64,000 nt of DNA from assembly GCF_002890915.1 (NCBI RefSeq), contig NZ_POUT01000013.1:1-64000 (forward strand), given 5' to 3'. This document shows positions 47,863 to 56,868 of this stretch, one piece after another. The notes below the pieces were generated by a model that did not search any database, was not told the DNA's origin, and saw only the letters and a program-made list of their open reading frames with translations. Each line of letters opens with the position of its first letter. The first letter of the stretch is position 1. The DNA is from Stutzerimonas stutzeri (GTDB lineage Bacteria > Pseudomonadota > Gammaproteobacteria > Pseudomonadales > Pseudomonadaceae). Made by a program: the position numbers and the translations under genes.

Positions 47863-49247
47863 AGTTCTTTGCCCTATCCCTGCTCGCCCTGGCCGTGACC
47901 GGCTGCGCCGTCGGCCCGGGCTACCGCGCACCGCAGCCCGAACCGGCGCGCATCGCCCTGGCCGAAGGCAACGACTACGACCGTTCGCGCTTCGAAGCGG
48001 CCTGGTGGCACCAGTTCGAGGACCCGACGCTGGATGTACTGGTCAGTCGGGCACTGGCGGAAAACCGCGAGCTGCGCATCGCCTTCGCCAGGTTGCGCGC
48101 GGCCCACTCGATTCGCGACGACGATGCCAACGATCGCTTCCCCACGGTCACCGCCGGCGCCAGCGCCGACATCGGCAAGGCACAGCAGCCCGGCGTCACC
48201 GAGCGGCGGATCAACGCCGAGCGCTACGACCTGGGCCTGGACATGGCCTGGGAGCTGGACCTGTTCGGCCGCATCCAGCGCCGCCTGGAAGCCAGCGAAG
48301 CCCAGGCCGAGGCCGCCGAGGCCGAGCTCTACCAGCTGCAGGTCAGCCTGATCGCCGAACTGGTCGACGCCTATGGCCAGTTGCGCGGCGCCCAGCTGCG
48401 CGAACGCATCGCCCGCGACAACCTGTCGAACCAGCGCGACTCCCACGAACTGACCGAGCAGTTGCGCGACGCCGGCATGGGCAGCGAACTGGACGTGCTG
48501 CGCGCCGACGCACGGCTGGCCGCCACCGAGGCCAGCCTGCCGCAACTGCAGGCGCAGCAAGCCCGCGCGCGCAACCGCATCGCCACCCTGCTCGGCCAGC
48601 GCGCCGACCGCCTCAGCGTGGACCTGTCGCCGCGCGAACTGCCGGCGATCGCCAAGGCGCTGCCGATCGGCGACGCCGGGGAGCTGTTGCGCCGGCGGCC
48701 GGACATCCGCGCCGCCGAACGCCAGCTGGCCGCGGCGACCGCCACTGTCGGCGTGGCGACCGCCGACCTGTTCCCGCGGGTGAGCCTGACCGGCTTTCTC
48801 GGCTTCATCGCCGGACGCGGTTCACAGATCGGCTCCAGCGCAGCCGAGGCCTGGGGTGTAGCACCGAGCATCAGCTGGGCGGCGTTCGACCTGGGCAGCG
48901 TGCGTGCCCGCCTGCGCGGTGCCGAAGCCGACGCCGACGCTGCCCTGGCGGGCTACGAGCAGCAGGTGCTACTGGCGCTGGAAGAGTCGGAGAACGCCTT
49001 CAGCGACTATGCCCGCGCCCAGGAGCGCCTGCTGTCGCTGCTGCGCCAGTCCACGGCCAGCCGCGCGGCCGCGCAACAGGCGGAAATCCGCTATCGCGAA
49101 GGCACGGTGGATTTCCTCGTGCTGCTGGACGCCGAGCGCGAACGGCTGGCCGCCGAGGACGCCCAGGCACAGGCGGAGGTGGAGCTGTACCGCGGCGTGG
49201 TGGCGCTGTACAAGGCGCTCGGCGGCGGCTGGCAAGCCGAAAGCTGA
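47859..49247 (+). CDS. oprN: Outer-membrane efflux channel OprN
   Basis: The 462-residue TolC-family lipoprotein has a lipobox ending at Cys16 (LAVTGC), the NodT-type AWWHQFEDPTLDVLV opening, and two OEP repeats, each with long helices (RELRIAFARLRAAHSIRDD; LDLGSVRARLRGAEADADAAL-type segments). It provides the outer-membrane exit of MexEF. The start overlaps mexF (ATGA). A long hairpin at 49265-49300 follows the stop. Confidence 0.92.
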   Translation: MKFFALSLLALAVTGCAVGPGYRAPQPEPARIALAEGNDYDRSRFEAAWWHQFEDPTLDVLVSRALAENRELRIAFARLRAAHSIRDDDANDRFPTVTAGASADIGKAQQPGVTERRINAERYDLGLDMAWELDLFGRIQRRLEASEAQAEAAEAELYQLQVSLIAELVDAYGQLRGAQLRERIARDNLSNQRDSHELTEQLRDAGMGSELDVLRADARLAATEASLPQLQAQQARARNRIATLLGQRADRLSVDLSPRELPAIAKALPIGDAGELLRRRPDIRAAERQLAAATATVGVATADLFPRVSLTGFLGFIAGRGSQIGSSAAEAWGVAPSISWAAFDLGSVRARLRGAEADADAALAGYEQQVLLALEESENAFSDYARAQERLLSLLRQSTASRAAAQQAEIRYREGTVDFLVLLDAERERLAAEDAQAQAEVELYRGVVALYKALGGGWQAES

Positions 49248-49264
49248 ACGTTCGGTCATGTGTA

Positions 49265-49300
49265 CGCGCGCCTGGCGACCGAGACTCCGCCAGGCGCGCG
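49265..49300 (+). terminator. Strong hairpin downstream of oprN
   Basis: CGCGCGCCTGGCG (49265-49277) pairs perfectly with CGCCAGGCGCGCG (49288-49300) around a ten-base loop, 17 nt after the oprN stop. There is no downstream T run, so it may stabilise the 3' end or act with Rho rather than as a simple intrinsic terminator. Confidence 0.5.
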
Positions 49301-49473
49301 CCTGCCAGCGTGAAAATGTGATCTGATGCCGTTCCCATCATGTTGGCCGTGCAAAGCGCTTTCGATCGTCATCCATCTTTGGCATAAGGAACGGCTGAAA
49401 GCCCGAACGCGGTCGGCGGTAGCTCCAAGCCCGCACGGACGCACTGCCAACCAACCAGAATAAAGAGTCTTTC

Positions 49474-50466
49474 ATGAAGCCGATCATTACCCTTGCCGGG
49501 CTTGTGCTGGCTGCCGCCAGCGCGTTCGCCCAGGCCGAGCCCATCGTCATCAAGTTCTCTCACGTAGTGGCCGAAGACACGCCCAAGGGCAAGGGTGCGC
49601 TGATGTTCAAGCGCCTGGCCGAAGAGCGTCTTCCGGGCCAGGTCAAGGTCGAGGTCTACCCGAACTCGACGCTGTTCGGCGATGCCACCGAACTGGAGGC
49701 GCTGCGTAACGACGAGGTGCAGCTGCTGGCTCCGTCGCTGGCCAAGTTCGAGCAGTACACCAAGCAGTTGCAGGTATTCGACCTGCCCTTCCTGTTCGAC
49801 GACCTCGATGCGGTCAACCGCTTCCAGAAGCGCGCCAAGGGCCGGCAATTGCTGCGCTCGATGGAAGACAAGAACATCACCGGCCTGGCCTATTGGCACA
49901 ATGGCATGAAGCAGCTCAGCGCCACCCGCGCGCTGCGCATGCCACGCGACGCCTCCGGCCTGAGCTTCCGCATCCAGCCTTCGGCAGTGCTCGAAGCGCA
50001 GTTCGGCGCGGTGGGGGCTTCGACCCAGAAGCTGGCCTTCGCCGAGGTCTACAACGCACTCAAGGCCGGCACCGTGCAGGGTGCGGAAAACCCCTGGTCG
50101 AACATCTACAGCAAGAAGATGCACACCGTGCAGCCCTACATCACCGAGACCGATCATGGGGTGCTGGACTACATGGTGGTCACCAATACCCGCTTCTGGA
50201 TGGGCATGCCCCACCAGATCCGCTATGAACTGGAAGCCATCCTCGACGAAGTGAGCTACATGGTGAACCTCGAGGCCGAGAAACTGAACCAGGCCGACCG
50301 CGAGCGCATCCGCCAGTCCGGTACCTCGGAGCTGATCACCCTCACGCCGGAAGAACGCGAAGCCTGGCGCGACGCGATGCGCCCGGTCTGGCAGCGGTTC
50401 GAATCGGTGATCGGCGCGGACATCATCAAGGCGGCAGAAACCGTCAACCGCAAGCAACGCAACTGA
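49474..50466 (+). CDS. TRAP transporter substrate-binding protein DctP
   Basis: The 330-residue periplasmic protein has a signal peptide (about 1-21, SAFAQA) and the DctP fold: IKFSHVVAEDTPKGKGA, FDLPFLF, GLSFRIQPSAVLE (carboxylate-binding Arg) and VQGAENPWSNIYSKK. It resembles C4-dicarboxylate binders. No dctQ or dctM membrane genes lie beside it, so it must work with a TRAP permease encoded elsewhere. AAAGAG precedes ATG 49474. Confidence 0.88.
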   Translation: MKPIITLAGLVLAAASAFAQAEPIVIKFSHVVAEDTPKGKGALMFKRLAEERLPGQVKVEVYPNSTLFGDATELEALRNDEVQLLAPSLAKFEQYTKQLQVFDLPFLFDDLDAVNRFQKRAKGRQLLRSMEDKNITGLAYWHNGMKQLSATRALRMPRDASGLSFRIQPSAVLEAQFGAVGASTQKLAFAEVYNALKAGTVQGAENPWSNIYSKKMHTVQPYITETDHGVLDYMVVTNTRFWMGMPHQIRYELEAILDEVSYMVNLEAEKLNQADRERIRQSGTSELITLTPEEREAWRDAMRPVWQRFESVIGADIIKAAETVNRKQRN

Positions 50467-50475
50467 AAGATCGAT

Positions 50476-50690
50476 GGGCAGGCCTACGGCCTGCATCGCC
50501 GCGAGGGCGCGCCTCCCACTGGGTTCGGTGCACCGGCTGCCTTCGCGGGAGGCCCGACCTCGGGGCGAGGCTCTTGAGCTTCGGGCAGGCCTACGGCCTG
50601 CATCGCCGCGAGGGCGCGCCTCCCACTGGGTTCGGTGTGCACCGACTGCCTTCGTGGGAGGCCCGACCTCGGGGCGAGGCTTTATAAGCT
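50476..50690. repeat. Tandemly duplicated REP pairs
   Basis: Two copies of a roughly 100-bp unit start at 50476 and 50583 (period 107 bp) and differ at a few positions. Each contains two inverted REP units, the left one reading GTGGGAGGCGCGCCCTCGCG on the minus strand and the right one G(T/C)GGGAGGCCCGACCTCGGG on the plus strand. These form long hairpins between dctP and the convergent metallohydrolase gene. The family is distinct from the GTAGGAGC type at 29684-29743. Confidence 0.85.
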
Positions 50691-50756
50691 GGCCTGTGAC
50701 TGTTCCTGAGGCGCGCCCACGGGTTCGGGGGTATCCGCCGCGCCTGTGGCCCGCCC

Positions 50757-51686
50757 CTACTCGTCCACCCGCTGCAGCTGCCTGGCTTCGTACCCCGGAT
50801 AGAGATGGCTGACGCTGCGAATCAGCTCGTAGCGCGTCAGGCTGACGCCGGCGAAACGCTCGGGAATGGGGCTGTGGATCACCTCGTTCATGTCCTCCCC
50901 GTTGGCCGCCGCATCGCGCAGCAGGCCGTCGAGCCAGCCGAGATAATCACGCATCTGCGCGAACGGCGCCGCATCGTCGGCGAGCGGTCCGTGGCCAGGC
51001 ACCAGGCGCTTCCACGGCAGGGCTTCGAGGGTGTCGAGATCCGTCAGCCAGACATCCAGGCCCGGGCTGTTGGGCGTGGTCAGGGCACGCTGGTAGAAGA
51101 GAATGTCGCCGGCGAACAGCACGCCGCTGCGTTCATCGAGAATCGCCAGATCGGCTCCGGTATGCCCGCGCAGTTCCAGCAGGCGCAACCTGCGCCCGCC
51201 GATTTCCAGTACACCGGGCTGAAGCATCTCGGACGGCAGCAACACTTCGGTTCCGCGCATCCAGTCGCCGACCAGGCGGTACATGTTCTCGGCCATGGCA
51301 TCGCCCTGCTCGCGCAGCAATTCGGTGGTGCCGGCCAGGGCGGCGATGGGCACGTCGGCGAAGGCCTGGTTGCCGAGCACGTGGTCGGGATGATGATGGG
51401 TGAGCAGCACCTTGACGACGGGCTGTTCGGTAACACCGGCGATGGCCGCGCGCATGGCCTCGCCGTAGCGTCGGGACGGCCCGCTGTCGATCACCAGCAC
51501 ACCGGCACCGGTGACGATGAAACCGGTGTTGACGATATTGCCGCCGTTGCGCTGGTCGAAGTTGTCGGTCGAGCCTTCCAGCAACCAGACGTTCTCGGCG
51601 ATCTGTCGCGGCTGCAGCTGGTAGCGCAACTCGGCCTGTGCCGGCAGCGCCAGGCAGAGCGCAATGATCAGGATGGGCAGGCGCAT
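50757..51686 (-). CDS. Quinoprotein-associated exported zinc metallohydrolase (MBL fold)
   Basis: The 309-residue protein has a signal peptide (about 1-18, PAQA) and a metallo-beta-lactamase fold with zinc motif THHHPDH (His97, His99, Asp101, His102), ELRGHTGAD (third His) and VPGHGPLA. It belongs to the SoxH-related hydrolases found beside PQQ-dependent dehydrogenases; substrate unknown. AAGGAG lies seven bases before ATG 51686. It ends a four-gene minus-strand operon with the SoxYZ-like carrier, a binding protein and cytochrome c550. Confidence 0.85.
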   Translation of the reverse strand: MRLPILIIALCLALPAQAELRYQLQPRQIAENVWLLEGSTDNFDQRNGGNIVNTGFIVTGAGVLVIDSGPSRRYGEAMRAAIAGVTEQPVVKVLLTHHHPDHVLGNQAFADVPIAALAGTTELLREQGDAMAENMYRLVGDWMRGTEVLLPSEMLQPGVLEIGGRRLRLLELRGHTGADLAILDERSGVLFAGDILFYQRALTTPNSPGLDVWLTDLDTLEALPWKRLVPGHGPLADDAAPFAQMRDYLGWLDGLLRDAAANGEDMNEVIHSPIPERFAGVSLTRYELIRSVSHLYPGYEARQLQRVDE

Positions 51687-51735
51687 GTCATCTCCTTTGC
51701 CTGGGTGTTTCGCCGCTGGCACGTGCCGGGGCGGG

Positions 51736-52485
51736 CTACAACGCCGCCTCGAACTCGTTGCCATTGTTGTCGCGCAGCCATAGCCGGGCGCCTTGCCGGT
51801 CCTTCACTTCCAGGCTCAGCGTCGGGTTTTCGCTGACGGCCGGATACAGTTCCAGCGTGGCCAGTACGTTGCCGGCCGTATCGCGCAGCTGTGCCTGGTT
51901 GAGGAAGAACTCCGGGATTCCGCCGACCAGGCCGTTGTCCATCGGGTGCGATACCTGTAGCCGCAGGCGGCTGCCGTCGCCGCGCCCGAAGCGCTTGCCG
52001 ACGATCGTGCCCAGGCGGTCCTCCCATCCGGGTTGCGCCCGCACCACGCTCGGCGCGGTGCAGCCGCCACCGGCGGCATCGACCTTGGCCGAGCCCACGT
52101 GCCAGAGGCCATCGCGGGTCAGCACCGCCGCGCGGATCGGCGTCGCCTGTTCCACGCGGATGCGGATGGCCACCAGCGGCAATACCTGCGCGCCGGGCAC
52201 GAAGCTGAACACCCGCGGAATGGGATTGAGATCGGCCCAGGCCTCGATGCGTACCACTTCGTCGCCCAGCGCCCGGGCATCGATATGCACCGGCACCTGG
52301 CGCGCATCCTCGGCGAACGGCGGCACCTGCACCCGCACGCGTTCGTCGAACACGTAGGGTTCACCGCCGAGCAGGCCCTTGTGGTGGTATTCCCACATGA
52401 CCGATTGCAGCGGATCGGGCTCGGCCGCCTGCAGGACAGCGGCCTGCACGGCCAGCAGGAACACCAACAAGACTCGAATGCTCAT
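51736..52485 (-). CDS. Quinoprotein-associated SoxYZ-like carrier protein
   Basis: The 249-residue exported protein (signal about 1-21) fuses a SoxY-like half to a SoxZ-like half. The SoxY-like half ends at AAGGGC, where Cys142 would be the carrier cysteine; in true SoxY the GGC motif is at the C-terminus. SoxYZ carries sulfur intermediates on that Cys in thiosulfate oxidation, but here no other Sox enzyme is present, and the linkage to PQQ-dehydrogenase genes suggests a different cargo. GAGGAGG precedes ATG 52485. Confidence 0.82.
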   Translation of the reverse strand: MSIRVLLVFLLAVQAAVLQAAEPDPLQSVMWEYHHKGLLGGEPYVFDERVRVQVPPFAEDARQVPVHIDARALGDEVVRIEAWADLNPIPRVFSFVPGAQVLPLVAIRIRVEQATPIRAAVLTRDGLWHVGSAKVDAAGGGCTAPSVVRAQPGWEDRLGTIVGKRFGRGDGSRLRLQVSHPMDNGLVGGIPEFFLNQAQLRDTAGNVLATLELYPAVSENPTLSLEVKDRQGARLWLRDNNGNEFEAAL

Positions 52486-52515
52486 GTCGCCTCCTCGGCA
52501 TGGGGCCATATCGCC

Positions 52516-53433
52516 TCAATGCCCCGCCACGTCACGCTCCACATCCTGGTACAGCCCGGGCAGCTCATAGTGCAGCCCGTAGCCGGCGTAGAGCTTTTCC
52601 ATGTCCCCGTCCTGGATCAGCGTTTCCAGCACTTCCTCCAGCGCATAGGCCAGTTGCCGGTTGGACTCGTGGACCGCCATGCCCAGGTCCCAGACCTGCT
52701 TGCCCATGTTCGGATAGGCGTTCTCGGCAAGCTTCAGGTGGCTGTCCCCAGCCTGCGCGAGCAGCCATTCGATTTCACCGCGCATGGCCATGGTCGCATC
52801 GACTTCGCCCCGACGCATGGCAGCGAACGCTTCCTGCACGGTCGGATAGTGATGGGCGTTCTTGGCCAGCCGCCCCTCGAACACCGAAGACAGGTAGAAC
52901 GACGGTACGCTGTCCACCTCGACGCCGACCGGGTGGTACTGGAAGATCGCCACGCTGGGAACCGCGTCGATCCGGCGGTCATCGTAGGCCGCCTGCCAGC
53001 GCTCGCGCTGGTAGGGCCCGAACATCACCACCAGTTCGTTGATCAGCTCGCCCAGCTCGTTGCGCTTGTAGGAGAACTCGCGGTCGTAGGGCACGCGCAG
53101 CATCACGTCGGCAAGCACGCCGCTGCGCAGGTAGTGTCCCTTCCAGATGAAGTTGCGCAGGTCGTCGTCCAGGGTTTCGTCCGGGGTCACCCACAGTATC
53201 TGCAGGTCCAGCCCCAGGCCTTCGGCGAGCTTGCCGGCCAGCTCCACATCCACGCCGCGCGGCCGGCCATCCTGCAGGTAGCTGTACGGTGGGAAATTCT
53301 CGTACATGGCCACCTTGAGCACGCCCGACTCGATGATGTCGTCGTAGGCGCGCACCTTCACCACGTCCGCCTGCGCGAATGCGCAGCAGAGCAGCAGGCA
53401 CAGCGCCAGGACCCGCCGGCCCAGGCACCTCAC
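52516..53433 (-). CDS. Quinoprotein-associated periplasmic solute-binding protein
   Basis: The 305-residue protein has a signal peptide (LALCLLLCCAFAQA) and a type II periplasmic-binding fold: ESGVLKVAMYENFPPYSYL near the start, RGVDVELAGKLAEGLGL, and a late LGMAVHESNRQLAYALEEVL helix. Such proteins are consistently found with PQQ alcohol dehydrogenases, without an ABC permease beside them. The start is GTG at 53433, overlapping the cytochrome stop (GTGA); no ATG gives the full signal peptide. Confidence 0.8.
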   Translation of the reverse strand: MRCLGRRVLALCLLLCCAFAQADVVKVRAYDDIIESGVLKVAMYENFPPYSYLQDGRPRGVDVELAGKLAEGLGLDLQILWVTPDETLDDDLRNFIWKGHYLRSGVLADVMLRVPYDREFSYKRNELGELINELVVMFGPYQRERWQAAYDDRRIDAVPSVAIFQYHPVGVEVDSVPSFYLSSVFEGRLAKNAHHYPTVQEAFAAMRRGEVDATMAMRGEIEWLLAQAGDSHLKLAENAYPNMGKQVWDLGMAVHESNRQLAYALEEVLETLIQDGDMEKLYAGYGLHYELPGLYQDVERDVAGH

Positions 53434-53867
53434 TGCTTGGCTGCCTCGGATTCGATATAGGTACGGATCGCCCACAGCGCTTCCTGGCTGAGGGTGTCGG
53501 CCATGCGCGGCATGTACACCGCACCGTCGCGCACCGCACCGTTGATCACGCGCTCCTTGAACCACTCGTCACCGTCGTAGCTGGCCTCCAGCTCGCGCAG
53601 GTCCGGGGCGATGCCGCCGGAGATGGCTTCCAGGCCGTGGCAACGGGCGCAGTTCTGGTTATAGGCCGAAGAGCCGATCTCCACCGCCAGGTCATGATGT
53701 TCGCTCGGCGCGCGGTAGGGATTCTCCTCCACCCATTCCTCACCGAGCGAGGGCAGGCCCTTGGTGTTGACGGGTTGCGGCGTCACGTCGCCATGCGCCA
53801 GCACGAGGCCGGACATCCCCAGAAAGCCTGCGGTCAGCAGTGCGCGCATATGCATCTTGTTATTCAT
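53430..53867 (-). CDS. exaB: Cytochrome c550, electron acceptor of the quinoprotein alcohol dehydrogenase
   Basis: The 145-residue periplasmic protein has a signal peptide (about 1-24), a single c-type heme site CARCH (73-77) and a distal Met in the VYMPRM segment (about 119-122). It resembles ExaB/PedF cytochromes, which take electrons from PQQ ethanol dehydrogenase. It is divergent from exaA across a 322-bp gap and followed by three accessory genes. ATG 53867 has GAGGTGG upstream. Confidence 0.88.
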   Translation of the reverse strand: MNNKMHMRALLTAGFLGMSGLVLAHGDVTPQPVNTKGLPSLGEEWVEENPYRAPSEHHDLAVEIGSSAYNQNCARCHGLEAISGGIAPDLRELEASYDGDEWFKERVINGAVRDGAVYMPRMADTLSQEALWAIRTYIESEAAKQ

Positions 53868-54063
53868 GACTACCACCTCATTTGCTAAAACCGTGCAAGG
53901 CAGCTCCCATCGGAGCGCATGGTGGTCATGTTGGCGGTGCGGCCGAATCGGCAGAATCCTGCTTTGGACGCCTGCTTCTCCTCCCTTGGTAGTGGGTTTT
54001 GCCACCGTCTTTGGCAGCAGGTCGGATGCCACTGCGGTAGCAAGGCCAAATCACCGGGCGTTT

Positions 54064-54130
54064 GGGAAGTTTTCCCGGCAATCGCGGGAGCATTTCCGTA
54101 TCGGCGCCGTCGTCGCGCTTTCGATAATCG
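54064..54130 (+). promoter_or_regulatory. Activator-type promoter element upstream of exaA
   Basis: GGGAAGTTTTCCCG begins at 54064 and continues with a TCCCG-N7-CGGGA dyad and TTTCC. CGATAATCG, containing a GATAAT -10-like hexamer, starts 58 bp further at 54122. There is no -35 consensus, so activator dependence is likely. The same arrangement with the same 58-bp spacing precedes the TonB receptor pseudogene (59342-59408). The rest of the 322-bp gap 53868-54189 holds the divergent exaB promoter. Confidence 0.65.
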
Positions 54131-54189
54131 AATCGCCAGGCCACCGGCAGACGGCGGCCTCGTCCGAATCGACCAAGGGAATCGCAACC

Positions 54190-56049
54190 ATGACAACAAG
54201 ATCGCACCCCGGCACAACCCGCCCGCTCGCCCTCGCGGTACTCGCCGGCAGCCTCGCGCTGGGCGGCAATGCCCAGGCCAAGCCGGTCAGTTGGGAAGAC
54301 ATCGCCAACGACCATCTTTCCACCGAAAGCGTCCTGCAATACGGCCTGGGCACCCACGCCCAGCGCTGGAGCCCGCTGGCGCAGGTCAACGAGCGCAACG
54401 TGTTCAAGCTGACACCGGCCTGGTCGTTCTCCTTCGGCGACGAGAAACAGCGCGGCCAGGAATCCCAGGCCATCGTCCACGACGGCGTGATCTACGTGAC
54501 CGGCTCCTATTCGCGCGTCTTCGCCCTGGATGCCAGGACCGGCAAGCGCCTGTGGAGCTACGCCCACCGCCTGCCCGACGACATCCGCCCGTGCTGCGAC
54601 GTGGTCAACCGCGGCGCCGCCATCTACGGCGACAAGATCTACTTCGGCACCCTCGATGCCCGCGTCGTGGCCTTGAACAAGGACACCGGCAAGGTCGTCT
54701 GGAACAAGAAGTTCGGCGATCATGCCGCCGGCTACACCATGACCGGCGCGCCGACCCTGGTGAAGGATGGCAAGAGCGGCAAGGTGCTGCTGATCCACGG
54801 CAGCTCCGGCGACGAGTTCGGCGTGGTCGGCAAGCTGTTCGCCCGCGACCCGGACACCGGCGAGGAAATCTGGATGCGGCCCTTCGTCGAAGGCCACATG
54901 GGCCGCCTCAACGGCAAGGACAGCAGCCCCACCGGCGACATCAAGGCGCCGTCCTGGCCGGACGACGCCAACTCGCCCACCGGCAAGGCCGAAGCCTGGA
55001 GCCAGGGCGGCGGTGCGCCGTGGCAGAGCGCGAGCTTCGATGCCGAGACCAACACCATCATCGTCGGCGCCGGCAACCCAGCCCCGTGGAACGGCTGGGC
55101 GCGCACCGCCAAGGACGGCAAGCCGCAGGACTACGACAGCCTCTACACCTCCGGCCAGGTCGGCGTCGACCCGAGCACCGGCGAGGTGAAGTGGTTCTAC
55201 CAGCACACGCCGAACGATGCCTGGGACTTCTCCGGCAACAACGAACTGGTGCTGTTCGACTACAAGGACAAGGCCGGCAAGACGGTCAAGGCCACCGCCC
55301 ACGCCGACCGCAACGGCTTTTTCTACGTGGTCGACCGCAAGGACGGCAAGCTCAAGAACGCCTTCCCCTTCGTCGACGGCATCACCTGGGCCAGCCACAT
55401 CGACCTCGAGAGCGGCCGGCCGGTGGAGAACGAAGGCCAGCGCCCGCCCAGGCCGGAACCAGGCGAGAAGCACGGCAAGTCGGTGGAAGTCTCGCCACCC
55501 TTCCTCGGCGGCAAGAACTGGAATCCCATGGCCTACAGCCAGGACACCGGGCTGTTCTACGTGCCGGCCAACCACTGGAAGGAGGACTACTGGACCGAGG
55601 AAGTCAGCTACAAGAAGGGCTCGGCCTACCTCGGCCAGGGTTTCCGCATCAAGCGCATGTACGACGATCACGTCGGTATCCTGCGCGCCATGAACCCCAC
55701 CACCGGCAAGGTGGCATGGGAACACAAGGAGAAACTGCCGCTGTGGGCCGGCGTGCTGGCGACCAAGGGCAACCTGGTGTTCACCGGCACCAGCGACGGC
55801 TACTTCAAGGCCTTCGATGCCAGGACCGGCGACGAGCTGTGGAAATTCCAGACCGGCAGCGGAATCATCTCGCCGCCGATCACCTGGGAGCAGGACGGCG
55901 AGCAGTACATCGGCGTGACCGTCGGCTACGGCGGCGCGGTACCGCTGTGGGGCGGCGACATGGCCGTGCTGACCAAGCCGGTCGCCCAGGGCGGCTCGTT
56001 CTGGGTGTTCAAGCTGCCGCAATGGGAGAACAAGACCGCACAGCGCTGA
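54190..56049 (+). CDS. exaA: PQQ-dependent ethanol dehydrogenase, calcium type
   Basis: The 619-residue periplasmic quinoprotein has a 30-residue signal peptide (GNAQA) and an eight-bladed propeller. It has the vicinal disulfide Cys135-Cys136, metal ligands Glu209 and Asn296 and catalytic Asp346, each offset by exactly 30 from mature ExaA numbering (105/106, 179, 266, 316). Residue Ser348, two after the catalytic Asp, marks a calcium enzyme; lanthanide enzymes have Asp there. It oxidises primary alcohols and passes electrons to cytochrome c550. AAGGGA precedes ATG 54190. Confidence 0.93.
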   Translation: MTTRSHPGTTRPLALAVLAGSLALGGNAQAKPVSWEDIANDHLSTESVLQYGLGTHAQRWSPLAQVNERNVFKLTPAWSFSFGDEKQRGQESQAIVHDGVIYVTGSYSRVFALDARTGKRLWSYAHRLPDDIRPCCDVVNRGAAIYGDKIYFGTLDARVVALNKDTGKVVWNKKFGDHAAGYTMTGAPTLVKDGKSGKVLLIHGSSGDEFGVVGKLFARDPDTGEEIWMRPFVEGHMGRLNGKDSSPTGDIKAPSWPDDANSPTGKAEAWSQGGGAPWQSASFDAETNTIIVGAGNPAPWNGWARTAKDGKPQDYDSLYTSGQVGVDPSTGEVKWFYQHTPNDAWDFSGNNELVLFDYKDKAGKTVKATAHADRNGFFYVVDRKDGKLKNAFPFVDGITWASHIDLESGRPVENEGQRPPRPEPGEKHGKSVEVSPPFLGGKNWNPMAYSQDTGLFYVPANHWKEDYWTEEVSYKKGSAYLGQGFRIKRMYDDHVGILRAMNPTTGKVAWEHKEKLPLWAGVLATKGNLVFTGTSDGYFKAFDARTGDELWKFQTGSGIISPPITWEQDGEQYIGVTVGYGGAVPLWGGDMAVLTKPVAQGGSFWVFKLPQWENKTAQR

Positions 56050-56205
56050 ACCGGGCCGACGCCGTGCCTGCCGCCTCGACGGGCACGGCCACGCACAGGT
56101 TCGCGGGGCGATCCCATCGCATGCCCGGCTCCGGGTTGGCGCTCTCGCCGGTCATGCTGGAGCGCCCCGCGCAACCGCCTTCCTCCCCTTCGAACGAGAA
56201 CTGCC

Positions 56206-56859
56206 ATGAAGACACTTCACAGCCTGTCGTTGCCCCTGATCCTGCTCGCCGGCACCGCCGCGTTCGCCGCCGACGACTTGCCGCTGACCATCAACGGCTG
56301 CGTCATCCAGCCGCAAAGCCACTGCCCGAACGCCGACCTGCGCGGGGCCGATCTCAGCAACCAGGACCTGCGCAAGATCGATCTCGCCGGCGCCAACCTT
56401 GCCGGCGCCAACCTGCGCCACGCCAACCTCGACCTGGCCAACCTGGAGAAGGCCGACCTTTCCGGCGCCACCCTCAACCGCGCCAGCCTGCAGCAGGCCA
56501 ACCTGCGCCTGGCGAACCTCACTGGCGCCCGGCTGGTCGCCATCCAGGGCTGGGGCCTGTTCGCCCAGGCCGCGCAGTTCAAGGGCGCCGACCTCACTGC
56601 CGCCTACCTCGAATTCGCCCGCATGAGCGGCGCCAGGCTGCACGACAGCAACCTGCACGCCGCCGACCTGGAAATGGCCTGGCTGAGCAAGGCCGACCTC
56701 GCTGGCGCCAATCTCACCGATGCCAACCTGCAAGAAGCCAAGTTCAACGATGCCAACCTGGCCAATGCCATCTTAAGCGGTGCCCGGCGGCATTATGCGA
56801 CCTTCCAGGGAACCCATATGGAGGGTTGCCGGGACTGCCCGCTGGATTGGGAGAAGTAG
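56206..56859 (+). CDS. Exported pentapeptide-repeat protein
   Basis: The 217-residue protein has a signal peptide (about 1-21, AAFA) followed by about 25 A(D/N)LXX pentapeptide repeats (for example ADLRGADLSNQDLRKIDLAG), interrupted near residue 105-125 by GWGLFAQAAQF. Four Cys flank the repeats (Cys32 and Cys40 before them, Cys205 and Cys208 after them) and may form disulfides capping the solenoid. It follows exaA by 156 bp on the same strand. Function is unknown; export with the quinoprotein suggests a periplasmic scaffold. Confidence 0.85.
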   Translation: MKTLHSLSLPLILLAGTAAFAADDLPLTINGCVIQPQSHCPNADLRGADLSNQDLRKIDLAGANLAGANLRHANLDLANLEKADLSGATLNRASLQQANLRLANLTGARLVAIQGWGLFAQAAQFKGADLTAAYLEFARMSGARLHDSNLHAADLEMAWLSKADLAGANLTDANLQEAKFNDANLANAILSGARRHYATFQGTHMEGCRDCPLDWEK

Positions 56860-56868
56860 CCCAGGCGC

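Noticed and set aside
50476..50690. CRISPR array
   Set aside because: Only two long near-identical units with internal inverted repeats and no spacers; they are REP pairs.
51736..52485. Thiosulfate-oxidation (Sox) system
   Set aside because: Only a SoxYZ-like fusion and a SoxH-related hydrolase are present; no SoxAX, SoxB or SoxCD, and the context is quinoprotein oxidation.
54190..56049. Lanthanide-dependent alcohol dehydrogenase (PedH/XoxF type)
   Set aside because: The residue two after catalytic Asp346 is Ser, not the Asp required for lanthanide binding, so the calcium type is preferred.
56061..56089. Intrinsic terminator after exaA
   Set aside because: GCCGTGCC/GGCACGGC forms an 8-bp stem but the loop is 13 nt and no T run follows, so it was not listed as a terminator.
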